From contig CAMOZF010000131.1 in the NCBI GenBank assembly GCA_946630765.1, forward strand, positions 1 through 5,707: a stretch of DNA of 5,707 nt, read 5' to 3'. Shown here piece after piece: positions 1-5,707 of the stretch. The first letter of the stretch is position 1, and every line of letters starts with the position of its first letter. The stretch is from an uncultured Lachnospiraceae bacterium. Its GTDB lineage: Bacteria > Bacillota_A > Clostridia > Lachnospirales > Lachnospiraceae. Made by a program: the position numbers and the translations under genes. The notes under the pieces were generated by a model. It did no database searches. It worked only from the letters and a program-made list of their open reading frames with translations, and was not told the DNA's origin.

Positions 1-50
1 GAGGTACGGAGGCTTTCGGCGCGTCCGGGGTTGACATTCGGGACAGCAGC

Positions 51-79
51 TTGACAAGTTGGCGGTTTCATGGGATAAT
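51..79 (+). promoter_or_regulatory. Sigma-A-type promoter for the oxidoreductase gene
   Basis: A perfect TTGACA -35 box lies at 51-56. A 17-base spacer follows, then GATAAT at 74-79, which matches the TATAAT -10 box at 5 of 6 positions. TG at 71-72 plus one base gives an extended -10. Transcription would start near 86, leaving a leader of about 84 bases before the ATG at 170. The spacer (57-70) also contains a weak catabolite-repression-like site, described in the findings. Confidence 0.8.
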
Positions 80-91
80 AGAAAAAAATTA

Positions 92-129
92 CCGGATCAG
101 GTGTTTTATTTTGATTTTGTGTGATCCGG
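92..129 (+). repeat. 8-bp inverted repeat in the leader of the oxidoreductase gene
   Basis: CCGGATCA at 92-99 is the exact reverse complement of TGATCCGG at 122-129, separated by 22 AT-rich bases (100-121). It lies just downstream of the predicted transcription start and upstream of the ribosome site. It could be an operator for a dimeric repressor or a hairpin in the 5' leader. No T-run follows the right arm, so it is not a standard intrinsic terminator. The repeat is seen directly; its function is inference. Confidence 0.5.
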
Positions 130-157
130 GAGGATCGTTTATTCGGTGAACTGTGAG

Positions 158-163
158 AGGAGG
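158..163 (+). promoter_or_regulatory. Ribosome binding site that sets the start at 170
   Basis: AGGAGG ends 6 bases before ATG at 170, which is ideal spacing. An in-frame GTG at 146 would add eight residues (MNCERRKV), but those codons run through the ribosome site itself, so the ATG at 170 is preferred. Confidence 0.85.
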
Positions 164-169
164 AAGGTG

Positions 170-1366
170 ATGAAGCAGTTTGGCGTCGGCGTGATCGGAT
201 GCGGTGCGATCAGCAGAACTTATTTGAAAAATATCACAGAACGCTTTTCAATCCTGAAGCTTGTCGGCGTGGCGGATTCGCTGCCGGGCCGCGCGGAGGC
301 GTCGGCTGCCGAATACGGCGGAAGGGCGATGACGAGCGAGGAGCTTCTGAATGATCCGGACATCGATATTGTTGTCAATCTCACAAGCATTTCAAGCCAT
401 TATGAGGTGACGAAGGCGGCCCTTCTGCATGGAAAACACGTCTACAGTGAGAAAATGATGGCGGACAGCTTCGAAAAAGCCAGAGAACTGTATGAACTTG
501 CGAAGGAGAGGAAGCTTCGGATCGCGGTCGCGCCGGACACCTGCCTCGGCGGCGGATATCAGACCGTAAGGAAGCTTCTGGATGACGGCGTGATCGGGAC
601 GCCGCTTGCTGCGACGGCGGCCGTTGTGCGGGGGTATCTCCCGGCGGGACCGGAAAGCAGGCAGGGCGGCAATGTCTTCTGCCCGGGCGGAACGATTCCC
701 TATGATATGGGCAGCTATTTTATCAACGCGCTTCTCACGATCTTCGGCCCGGTGAAGCGGGTCAGCGGCTTTGCGGCTTCGACGAAGAAATATTTTACGC
801 ACCCTGCGAACCCGAATTACGGGGAAGAGCTGATCATCGACGACCCGGATTCTCCGAACCTGATGCAGGCGGCGATGGAATTTCAGTCCGGTGTTCTTGC
901 GACACTCACGGCGTCGGACGCCGGGACGATGCTTTTCCCCGAGGAAGGGATTACGATTTACGGCACGAAGGGGCGGCTCATCTGCCCCGATCCGGACCTT
1001 TTCGGCGGAGAAATCCGGCTCTGCGTGGCCGGGGAGCAGGAGTATCGGGTGATTCCGATGCTGCACAGCTACAGCGGGCAGGAAACCGCTTTTCTTCCGG
1101 TGCCGGAAAATGAAGACCCGCGGGACGTGATCTGGCGCCACTCGCGGCGCGGCATCGGCGTCGCGGAGCTCGCCTGGGCCATCAGAAACGGACGGCCGCA
1201 GCGCCTCTCGAACGAAATGGGTCTGCACGCGATCGAGATTGTTCACGGCGCGGCGACCGCCTCAAGAACCGGTGTCTACTATACGATGACGACGCCGATG
1301 GAGAAGATGAAACCCCTCCGCCCGGGCTTTATCGGGCCGGACGCGGAAGCGGTATTTGATGATTGA
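170..1366 (+). CDS. Gfo/Idh/MocA-family NAD(P)-dependent oxidoreductase, GFOR/dihydrodiol-dehydrogenase-like
   Basis: This is a 398-residue cytoplasmic dehydrogenase, a normal length for the family. Numbering is from the ATG at 170. The N-terminal Rossmann domain (about 1-125) opens with a dinucleotide-binding loop, GVIGCGAIS, near residues 7-15. The family EKP motif appears as E94-K95-M96, keeping the conserved lysine but with Met replacing Pro. The C-terminal alpha/beta domain (about 130-385) carries GGTIPYDMGSY at 173-183. Its D179-x-G-x-Y183 replaces the more common D-x-G-x-H and matches the Asp/Tyr arrangement known for glucose-fructose oxidoreductase and dimeric dihydrodiol dehydrogenase. 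No signal peptide is seen. It probably oxidises or reduces a sugar, glycoside or sugar derivative; the substrate cannot be deduced. It has its own promoter and is followed by a terminator, so it appears monocistronic. Family assignment is secure; subfamily is a motif-based inference. Confidence 0.93.
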   Translation: MKQFGVGVIGCGAISRTYLKNITERFSILKLVGVADSLPGRAEASAAEYGGRAMTSEELLNDPDIDIVVNLTSISSHYEVTKAALLHGKHVYSEKMMADSFEKARELYELAKERKLRIAVAPDTCLGGGYQTVRKLLDDGVIGTPLAATAAVVRGYLPAGPESRQGGNVFCPGGTIPYDMGSYFINALLTIFGPVKRVSGFAASTKKYFTHPANPNYGEELIIDDPDSPNLMQAAMEFQSGVLATLTASDAGTMLFPEEGITIYGTKGRLICPDPDLFGGEIRLCVAGEQEYRVIPMLHSYSGQETAFLPVPENEDPRDVIWRHSRRGIGVAELAWAIRNGRPQRLSNEMGLHAIEIVHGAATASRTGVYYTMTTPMEKMKPLRPGFIGPDAEAVFDD

Positions 1367-1386
1367 CGGATGATTGATAGTGTAAG

Positions 1387-1424
1387 GCCCGAATCAGCTC
1401 CCCGGAGCGGATGCGGGCTTTTTT
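1387..1424 (+). terminator. Rho-independent terminator after the oxidoreductase gene
   Basis: The left arm (1387-1400) and right arm (1405-1418) form a GC-rich stem with two A-G mismatches (1392/1413 and 1396/1409). A CCCG-type apical loop sits at the top and six T residues (1419-1424) follow. It begins 20 bases after the stop codon at 1364-1366 and should end the first transcript, separating it from the glycosidase gene. Confidence 0.85.
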
Positions 1425-1444
1425 GCGCATGCAGGCGCAGGAGA

Positions 1445-1546
1445 TGGGAGGTCCCCACCCGCTTCGCTCGGTATGGCGCAAGACGAAATCAAAGATTTCT
1501 GTGCGCCTATATCCGCTTCGGCCTTACGGCCTCCGGTCGGAATGAC
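1445..1546. repeat. Structured, repeat-like intergenic element
   Basis: This non-coding stretch is dense in secondary structure. The main hairpin has an outer stem pairing CGGTATGGCGCA (1469-1480) with the arm at 1502-1515, with single-base bulges at T1508 and T1512. Inside it GAAATC (1485-1490) pairs with GATTTC (1494-1499) over an AAA loop. A second hairpin pairs GGCC 1520-1523 with GGCC 1528-1531; on the minus strand its loop is GTAA, a GNRA-type tetraloop. The motif CGCTTCG occurs twice, at the left flank and between the hairpins. The right end reads GTCATTCC on the minus strand, resembling the ends of dispersed intergenic repeats common in clostridial genomes (from memory). Copy number cannot be tested here. 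An open frame at 1370-1672 crosses it but does not look like a protein. Confidence 0.5.
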
Positions 1547-1586
1547 ACTTCCTTCCCCAAAACAACGCCCCGAGACGGATCAAGGA

Positions 1587-1615
1587 TGGACTTTTTCCTG
1601 TTTTTCGGTTATGAT
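1587..1615 (+). promoter_or_regulatory. Promoter for the GH3 glycosidase gene
   Basis: TGGACT at 1587-1592 (4 of 6 matches to TTGACA), a 17-base spacer and TATGAT at 1610-1615 (5 of 6 matches to TATAAT) predict a start near 1622 and a leader of about 28 bases. The 34-base block 1587-1620 matches the block at 4765-4798 upstream of the isomerase gene at 26 positions without gaps. TGATAA (1612-1617) and TTATCA (1625-1630) form a 6-bp inverted repeat over the -10 and start region, a possible operator. Confidence 0.7.
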
Positions 1616-1649
1616 AAGAGAAGATTATCAAGCCAGATAAGGAGGAAAG

Positions 1650-4553
1650 ATGAACACTACCAGATATCCTGATATATTTACCAGGGCGGACATTCAGATT
1701 GATGCGCCGGATGTGCGGGACCGGAAGATTGAGGCGCTGATCGATCAGATGACTGTGGAGGAAAAATATGCCCTTCTCGGCGGCTCCAAGGAACCGGAGG
1801 ACAAGGGAAAGATCGGCAACGCCGGCTATCAGTGGGGCGTGCCGCGGCTCGGAATTCCGGAAAGCGTCATGTATGACGGACCTGCGGGCATTACCGGCGT
1901 CGTGGAGACGACGGGCCTTCCGCAGCCCTCGCTTCTTGGCTGCACCTGGGACGACGAGATGGCCAGAGAATTCGGCAAGGTTGCCGCATCAGAGGCGGCC
2001 GCCTGCTCCGGAAATTACCTGCTTGCGCCGCAGGTGGACGTGATCCGTTCGCCGCATTTTGGAAGAAACAAGGACATGAAGGCGGAGGACAGCTACCTCG
2101 CCGGACGGCTGGGGGCTGCGGAAACGGAAGGCTGCCAGGAGGAAGGCGTCGTTGCGACGATCAAGCATTTCGCGGCGGCAAACACCTTCGGCCGGAGCTT
2201 TTTCAATTTCTCGGATGAGATGATCGACGAGCAGACGCTTCATGAGCAGTATCTCAGGAGCTTCGAAATGTCCATTCGGGAAGGCCATGCGGGAAGCGTC
2301 ATGAACGCCTACAACAAGGTGAATGGCGCCTACATGTCGGCCAACGCGCCGCTTCTGAAGGGCGTGCTTCGCGACGAATGGGGCTATAAGGGCTCGGTCA
2401 TGAGCGACTGGGGTTCCGTGCATGAATTCACGCTGAATAAGGGCATGGATATGGAAATGCCCTACCCGGCCTACAACAATCTCAACCGTATCCTGAAGCA
2501 CATTGAGCGGGGCACGATGGACTGGAAGGACCTGAACAATGCCGTCCGTCATGTGCTCTACGGAATGTCCGAGGCGGGACTTCTGGGGCTTGTGAAGCTC
2601 GACGAAAACGGCCGGGTGCTCACGGATCCCGAGCATAAGCAGCCGATCCAGATGGAGTGGCTGTATGAGGAAAAGAAGGCGGCGGGCCTTTTCGATCAGA
2701 ATGCGGAAAAAGCCGCGAAGATCGTCGAGGAGGGCGCGGTCCTTCTGAAAAATAACGGGGTGCTGCCGCTCTCGGAAGAAACTCTTGAGGGAAAGGTCGC
2801 CCTTCTTGGCATCGGCGCGAAGTACCCCGTGACCGGCGAGATGCAGGAGCGTTCCTATGGCACGATTTCCCGCATGCAGTCCGGAAAAGAAGCGCTTGAG
2901 GAGGTCACGGGAAAAGAATTTGCGGCCTTCCCCGGCACCGATTATGTCGGCGAGCCGATCCCGGCGGAGGCATTTTACCAGGATGCTTCCTGTGAGAAGC
3001 CGGGCCTTGTCAGAAGCTACGGAATCCTTCCGGAGGACGAGGATCCGGTCGCGGCAGAGGGCGGCCCCGGCGGCGCCGGTGCGGCCTTCCACGGCTTCAA
3101 GGACTATGATGAGGACGGCGTGCTGATTGAGACCGGCATGACGAGCTACAACGCGAAGGAAGAGCGCTATGGCAAGGACTTCCCGCTCGGTCAAACCGCC
3201 GCGATCGATCCGATGATCAATTTCACCTGCGGCACCGATGCGGACGGAAATATCATCAAGACTTATCAGAACGGCCCGAACGGCACCGCCTTTACCGACG
3301 AGGCTTCCTTCACCTGGAAGGGCTTCCTGAAGGCGCCGGAAAGTGGCGATTTCAGTCTGATTCTCGAATGCATCGGCGGTATGGCCAGCTTCTTTATCCG
3401 CACGGATGAGGGCTGGGTGCAGGCCGGAAAATCCGCGATGCGCGAATGGGCGCAGTGGCCCTGGGAGGCGCTGATCTGCACGCCCGAGGGCATGGGCATT
3501 ACCGCGAAAACCCTGCATCTCGAAGCCGGAAAATCCTATGAAATCCTCGTACACGCAAGACAGTGCGTGAAAAATAAGGATCTGCAGCTCCGTCTTGCCT
3601 GGCAGACACCTTCCTTCGCGAAGAAAAACCGGGAAGAGGCGCTTCAGGCCGCGAAGGAAGCCGATACGATCATTTATTATGCCTGCGAGCAGGTCATGCG
3701 CGGCATGCCCTTCGGAAAGATCGACGAGGCCCAGCCGCTTGAACTGACCGGAAACGAAGCGGACTTTTTCAGAGAGGTGCTGAAGGCGAAACGCCCGGAA
3801 ACGAAGCTGGTCGTCATTGTGCAGTGCTCGAATGCCCGGGCGCTCGGGGACTGGGAAGAACAGGCGGACGCGATTCTGACTGCCTACCATCCGGGACAGG
3901 AGGGCGCGCGTGTGCTTGCGAAGATCCTCACCGGAAAGATCAATCCCTCCGGAAAGCTTTCACAGACCTGGCCGCGCTTCACACAGGACACGCCGATTAC
4001 GGACAGCGAGGCGCATTTTACGGAGCGGGGTCTTGGCGTCGGGCCGGAAAACGACATCCGCATCCGGATGAGCGAGGGCATTTACACAGGCTATCGCTAT
4101 TATGACAAATACGGTGTGAAGCCGCTGTATCCTTTCGGCTACGGCCTTTCCTACACGAGCTTCGAGTACAGCGATCTGCGTGTCAGAGAGATCACGGAGG
4201 TTCCGGATTTCGGGACGACAGTCGAGCTGTCCTTCAAGATCACGAATACCGGTGCCAGAGAAGGCGACGAAATCGCGCAGGTCTACATCGGAAAGGGCGA
4301 GGTGCCCGGAAATATGCAGATCGCCGAGAAGCAGCTGATCGGCTATGCGCGTGTGAAGAAGCTTGCACCGGGCGAGACGAGGGAGGTTACCCTCACGATT
4401 GACCCGAGAATGCTCTGCAGCTGGGATCCGGCACTGAGCTATCAGCTTCGTTCCGACGGCACGAAGGACAAATGGATGCGGCCCGCAGGCGCCCGTGAAA
4501 TCATGGTCGGCGCGTCCAGTGCGGATATCCGCCTGAAGGCTGTGTGCGGGTAA
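1650..4553 (+). CDS. GH3 glycosidase with inserted PA14 domain (beta-glucosidase-like)
   Basis: This 967-residue enzyme belongs to glycoside hydrolase family 3, whose retaining members remove terminal sugars from beta-linked glycosides. No signal peptide or membrane segment is visible, so it probably acts in the cytoplasm on imported substrates. The TIM-barrel domain (about 30-315) carries YDGPAG (75-80), KHF (172-174), NAYNKVNG (219-226) and SDW (252-254), with D253 the expected nucleophile. The alpha/beta sandwich begins near GAVLLKNNGVLPL (362-374) and resumes at about 660-775, including NPSGKL (765-770). A PA14-like domain (about 448-655, core WKGFLKAPESGDF) splits it, the arrangement known from Kluyveromyces marxianus BglI. 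A fibronectin-III-like C-terminal domain follows YPFGYGLSYTSFEYS (827-841). The usual E-x-E-G-x-D-R acid/base signature is not recognisable near 680-700. AAGGAGG at 1639-1645 supports the ATG at 1650. Glucosidase, xylosidase or other specificity cannot be decided. Confidence 0.94.
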   Translation: MNTTRYPDIFTRADIQIDAPDVRDRKIEALIDQMTVEEKYALLGGSKEPEDKGKIGNAGYQWGVPRLGIPESVMYDGPAGITGVVETTGLPQPSLLGCTWDDEMAREFGKVAASEAAACSGNYLLAPQVDVIRSPHFGRNKDMKAEDSYLAGRLGAAETEGCQEEGVVATIKHFAAANTFGRSFFNFSDEMIDEQTLHEQYLRSFEMSIREGHAGSVMNAYNKVNGAYMSANAPLLKGVLRDEWGYKGSVMSDWGSVHEFTLNKGMDMEMPYPAYNNLNRILKHIERGTMDWKDLNNAVRHVLYGMSEAGLLGLVKLDENGRVLTDPEHKQPIQMEWLYEEKKAAGLFDQNAEKAAKIVEEGAVLLKNNGVLPLSEETLEGKVALLGIGAKYPVTGEMQERSYGTISRMQSGKEALEEVTGKEFAAFPGTDYVGEPIPAEAFYQDASCEKPGLVRSYGILPEDEDPVAAEGGPGGAGAAFHGFKDYDEDGVLIETGMTSYNAKEERYGKDFPLGQTAAIDPMINFTCGTDADGNIIKTYQNGPNGTAFTDEASFTWKGFLKAPESGDFSLILECIGGMASFFIRTDEGWVQAGKSAMREWAQWPWEALICTPEGMGITAKTLHLEAGKSYEILVHARQCVKNKDLQLRLAWQTPSFAKKNREEALQAAKEADTIIYYACEQVMRGMPFGKIDEAQPLELTGNEADFFREVLKAKRPETKLVVIVQCSNARALGDWEEQADAILTAYHPGQEGARVLAKILTGKINPSGKLSQTWPRFTQDTPITDSEAHFTERGLGVGPENDIRIRMSEGIYTGYRYYDKYGVKPLYPFGYGLSYTSFEYSDLRVREITEVPDFGTTVELSFKITNTGAREGDEIAQVYIGKGEVPGNMQIAEKQLIGYARVKKLAPGETREVTLTIDPRMLCSWDPALSYQLRSDGTKDKWMRPAGAREIMVGASSADIRLKAVCG

Positions 4554-4559
4554 AGTTAA

Positions 4560-4762
4560 AGGATTGTTGGTGTTCTTTGTCTGTCGCTTGCGGGCTGCGC
4601 AGGCGGCGGGGCCTTTTCGCAGGCGCAGCGGGACAAGGTTTCCGGAGCGCTTTCCTATACCGAAGAAATCGATCTCTGCATCCGTGCCTATACCGAGTAA
4701 AAAGGCTGGATGCGCAGAAATACGACGTCTTCTTTAACAATTACGACTTCAGGGATAAAATC
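4560..4762 (+). pseudogene. Possible remnant of a lipoprotein gene
   Basis: Reading from 4560 in frame to the TAA at 4698-4700 gives a hydrophobic stretch (RIVGVLCLS) leading to a textbook lipobox L-A-G-C (4587-4598). A Gly/Ala/Ser/Gln linker and a short region ending in CIRAYTE follow. There is no ATG, GTG or TTG start in this frame, and a TAA at 4557-4559 blocks extension upstream. Just past the stop, beside an A5 run, another frame continues with plausible coding composition (KRLDAQKYDVFFNNYDF, from 4700), as if one base had been lost. It resembles the eroded start of a secreted lipoprotein such as a sugar-binding protein, but no homology can be shown. Chance open frames in GC-rich DNA remain the main alternative. 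Confidence 0.3.
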
Positions 4763-4764
4763 CG

Positions 4765-4793
4765 TAGACTTTTTCCCGAAAATCGGTTAAGAT
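4765..4793 (+). promoter_or_regulatory. Promoter for the isomerase-like gene
   Basis: TAGACT at 4765-4770 (4 of 6 matches to TTGACA), a 17-base spacer and TAAGAT at 4788-4793 (4 of 6 matches to TATAAT) predict a start near 4800 and a leader of about 55 bases. The 34 bases from 4765 align without gaps to 1587-1620, sharing GACTTTTTCC and TCGGTTA. The spacer holds CCGA-AAA-TCGG (4776-4786), a short inverted repeat only partly kept in the other copy. Confidence 0.65.
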
Positions 4794-4854
4794 GAGAGCA
4801 GATATTCTTACAGAAAGCACCTGTTAAAATCTATATTTTCAAGGAGTAAAGCGT

Positions 4855-5707
4855 ATGTTAGTAAACACTAAAGCAAGAGTCGGCGTTTTTTCCATCTGCC
4901 ACGGTCCGTACCTTCCGCAGTTTCCGCAGCTCGTCCCGGAATTCGAGTCTCAGTTTGAGGCATTCAAGAAAACGATTCCGGACAGTGTTGAGCTGATTGA
5001 CGGCGGAATGATCTACAATAAGGAGCTTGCGGAGGAGGCCGGAGAGAAGTTCCGGAAGGCCGACGTAGACCTTGTCATCATGCAGCTTCTGACTTATGCG
5101 ACCTCATACAATATGCTGCCGGTTGTGCGCGATCTGGACGTTCCTGTCGTTCTCGTGAATGTTCAGAAGCTGAAGGCGCTGGACTATGATCATACCGATA
5201 TCCCGACCTGGCTCGGCGAGGGCTATGCCTGCGGCGCGGTCGGCGAAATGGTCGCGGATCTGGAGCGCCACGGCAAGCGCCACGCGGTCATCACGGGCGT
5301 TGTCGAGGGCGGCGATCCGCATGTTCAGAAGGAAATCGACGAATGGTGCCGCGCGGCTCAGGTGCGCCGCCGCTTCCGCGATACGAACATCGCGCAGATC
5401 GGCCGTCCGTATCCCGGCATGATGGATCTCTACATTGACGAATCGAACCTCTACCGCAGAATGTTCCTCTACACGAAGCAGTTCGACTGGGAGAAAATGT
5501 GGGCGATCGCGGACGATATTACCGATGAAAACGCGATTCGCGAAAAGGCGCAGGACATCCTCGATACCTTTGATATCGAGGGCGGCGGATCCATTGAAGA
5601 GGTCTGGGAGATGGCGAAGTACGTCGTCGCCTTTGAGCAGTGGGTCAAGGACGAGAAGCTCGGCATGATTGCTTCCCATTATGACGGCTTCGCACAGGGC
5701 AAGGCCG
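4855..5707 (+). CDS. L-arabinose/L-fucose isomerase-like protein (partial, 3' end beyond window)
   Basis: An open frame runs from ATG at 4855 to the window edge, giving 284 residues and one extra base with no stop. AAGGAG at 4841-4846, 8 bases upstream, supports the start. The sequence resembles the AraA-type arm of the L-fucose/L-arabinose isomerase superfamily, which interconverts aldoses and ketoses with a divalent metal. Evidence includes a Rossmann-like N-terminal half with strands such as DLVIMQL (72-78) and VPVVLVNVQ (96-104). VITG (145-148) parallels VVTG in E. coli AraA, and the family-like segment GRPYPGMMDLYID is at 183-195. AraA proteins are about 500 residues, so roughly 40% is missing. 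The metal and catalytic Glu/His residues (E306, E333, H350 and H450 in E. coli) lie beyond the cut, so activity and substrate cannot be judged. It is probably cytoplasmic, as no signal peptide is seen. It has its own promoter, related to that of the glycosidase gene. Confidence 0.85.
   Translation, partial: MLVNTKARVGVFSICHGPYLPQFPQLVPEFESQFEAFKKTIPDSVELIDGGMIYNKELAEEAGEKFRKADVDLVIMQLLTYATSYNMLPVVRDLDVPVVLVNVQKLKALDYDHTDIPTWLGEGYACGAVGEMVADLERHGKRHAVITGVVEGGDPHVQKEIDEWCRAAQVRRRFRDTNIAQIGRPYPGMMDLYIDESNLYRRMFLYTKQFDWEKMWAIADDITDENAIREKAQDILDTFDIEGGGSIEEVWEMAKYVVAFEQWVKDEKLGMIASHYDGFAQGKA

Noticed and set aside
1..50. Tail of an upstream gene
   Set aside because: All three + strand frames are short; two stop before 55, and the third stays open to 147 with no recognisable protein. 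No family resemblance could be seen in so little sequence.
392..1246. 284-codon minus-strand open frame antisense to the oxidoreductase gene
   Set aside because: Low-complexity Arg/His-rich translation with no recognisable motif, opposite a convincing dehydrogenase gene.
1370..1672. 100-codon + strand open frame between the first two genes
   Set aside because: It begins inside the first gene's terminator region, runs through hairpins and a repeat-like element, has no good ribosome site, is Arg/Cys-rich with no family resemblance, and overlaps the well-supported start at 1650.
1989..3890. 633-codon minus-strand open frame antisense to the GH3 gene
   Set aside because: The + strand frame has clear GH3 and PA14 motifs over the same bases. 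The antisense frame is His/Arg/Leu-rich, shows no domain and is a typical by-product of GC-rich codon use.
4595..4628. Hairpin CTGCGC/GCGCAG as a terminator for the GH3 gene
   Set aside because: The stem is only 6 bp with a 22-base loop and no T-run follows. No convincing intrinsic terminator is visible after 4553.
1431..4628. Shared 10-mer GCAGGCGCAG at 1431-1440 and 4619-4628 as a dispersed repeat
   Set aside because: The match does not extend beyond ten GC-rich bases, which is expected by chance in this composition.
4544..4795. 83-codon + strand frame overlapping the end of the GH3 gene as an intact small gene
   Set aside because: Its first part is Arg/Cys-rich and lacks a ribosome site. 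Only its last third looks coding-like, and that fits better as a continuation of a frame-shifted lipoprotein remnant.
5104..5679. Minus-strand and alternative + strand frames over the isomerase gene
   Set aside because: They overlap the continuous AraA-like frame from 4855, which has a proper ribosome site and family-like segments. The alternatives are Ser/Arg- or Asp/Arg-rich shadows.

Overview
The window looks like part of a carbohydrate-catabolism locus from a fairly GC-rich Bacillota bacterium, most plausibly a gut clostridium of the Lachnospiraceae/Oscillospiraceae type. This rests on strong AGGAGG-type ribosome sites, AT-rich sigma-A-like promoters beside GC-rich genes, a PA14-containing GH3 glycosidase without a signal peptide, and an arabinose-isomerase-like sugar isomerase. 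The organism assignment is inference. No defence, phage, CRISPR, tRNA or rRNA element was seen.

Layout, all genes on the + strand. Positions 1-169 hold a near-consensus promoter (51-79) and an 8-bp inverted repeat in the leader. Positions 170-1366 encode a Gfo/Idh/MocA-family oxidoreductase with the D-x-G-x-Y catalytic signature of the glucose-fructose oxidoreductase/dihydrodiol dehydrogenase branch. A rho-independent terminator (1387-1424) follows. Positions 1425-1586 are non-coding and contain a highly structured, repeat-like element. A second promoter (1587-1615) drives the large GH3/PA14 glycosidase at 1650-4553. The 301-base gap after it holds what looks like the eroded start of a lipoprotein gene, then a third promoter (4765-4793) that closely resembles the second. 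The last gene (4855 to the window edge) is an L-arabinose/L-fucose-isomerase-like protein cut off by the window end.

Inferred working model: the cytoplasmic glycosidase releases a sugar from an imported small glycoside. The isomerase converts an aldose to a ketose, and the NAD(P)-dependent oxidoreductase oxidises or reduces a sugar or derivative. The first gene is transcriptionally separated by its terminator. The glycosidase and isomerase have separate promoters that match at 26 of 34 positions with no gaps, which suggests coordinated expression without an operon. The true substrate cannot be read from this sequence.
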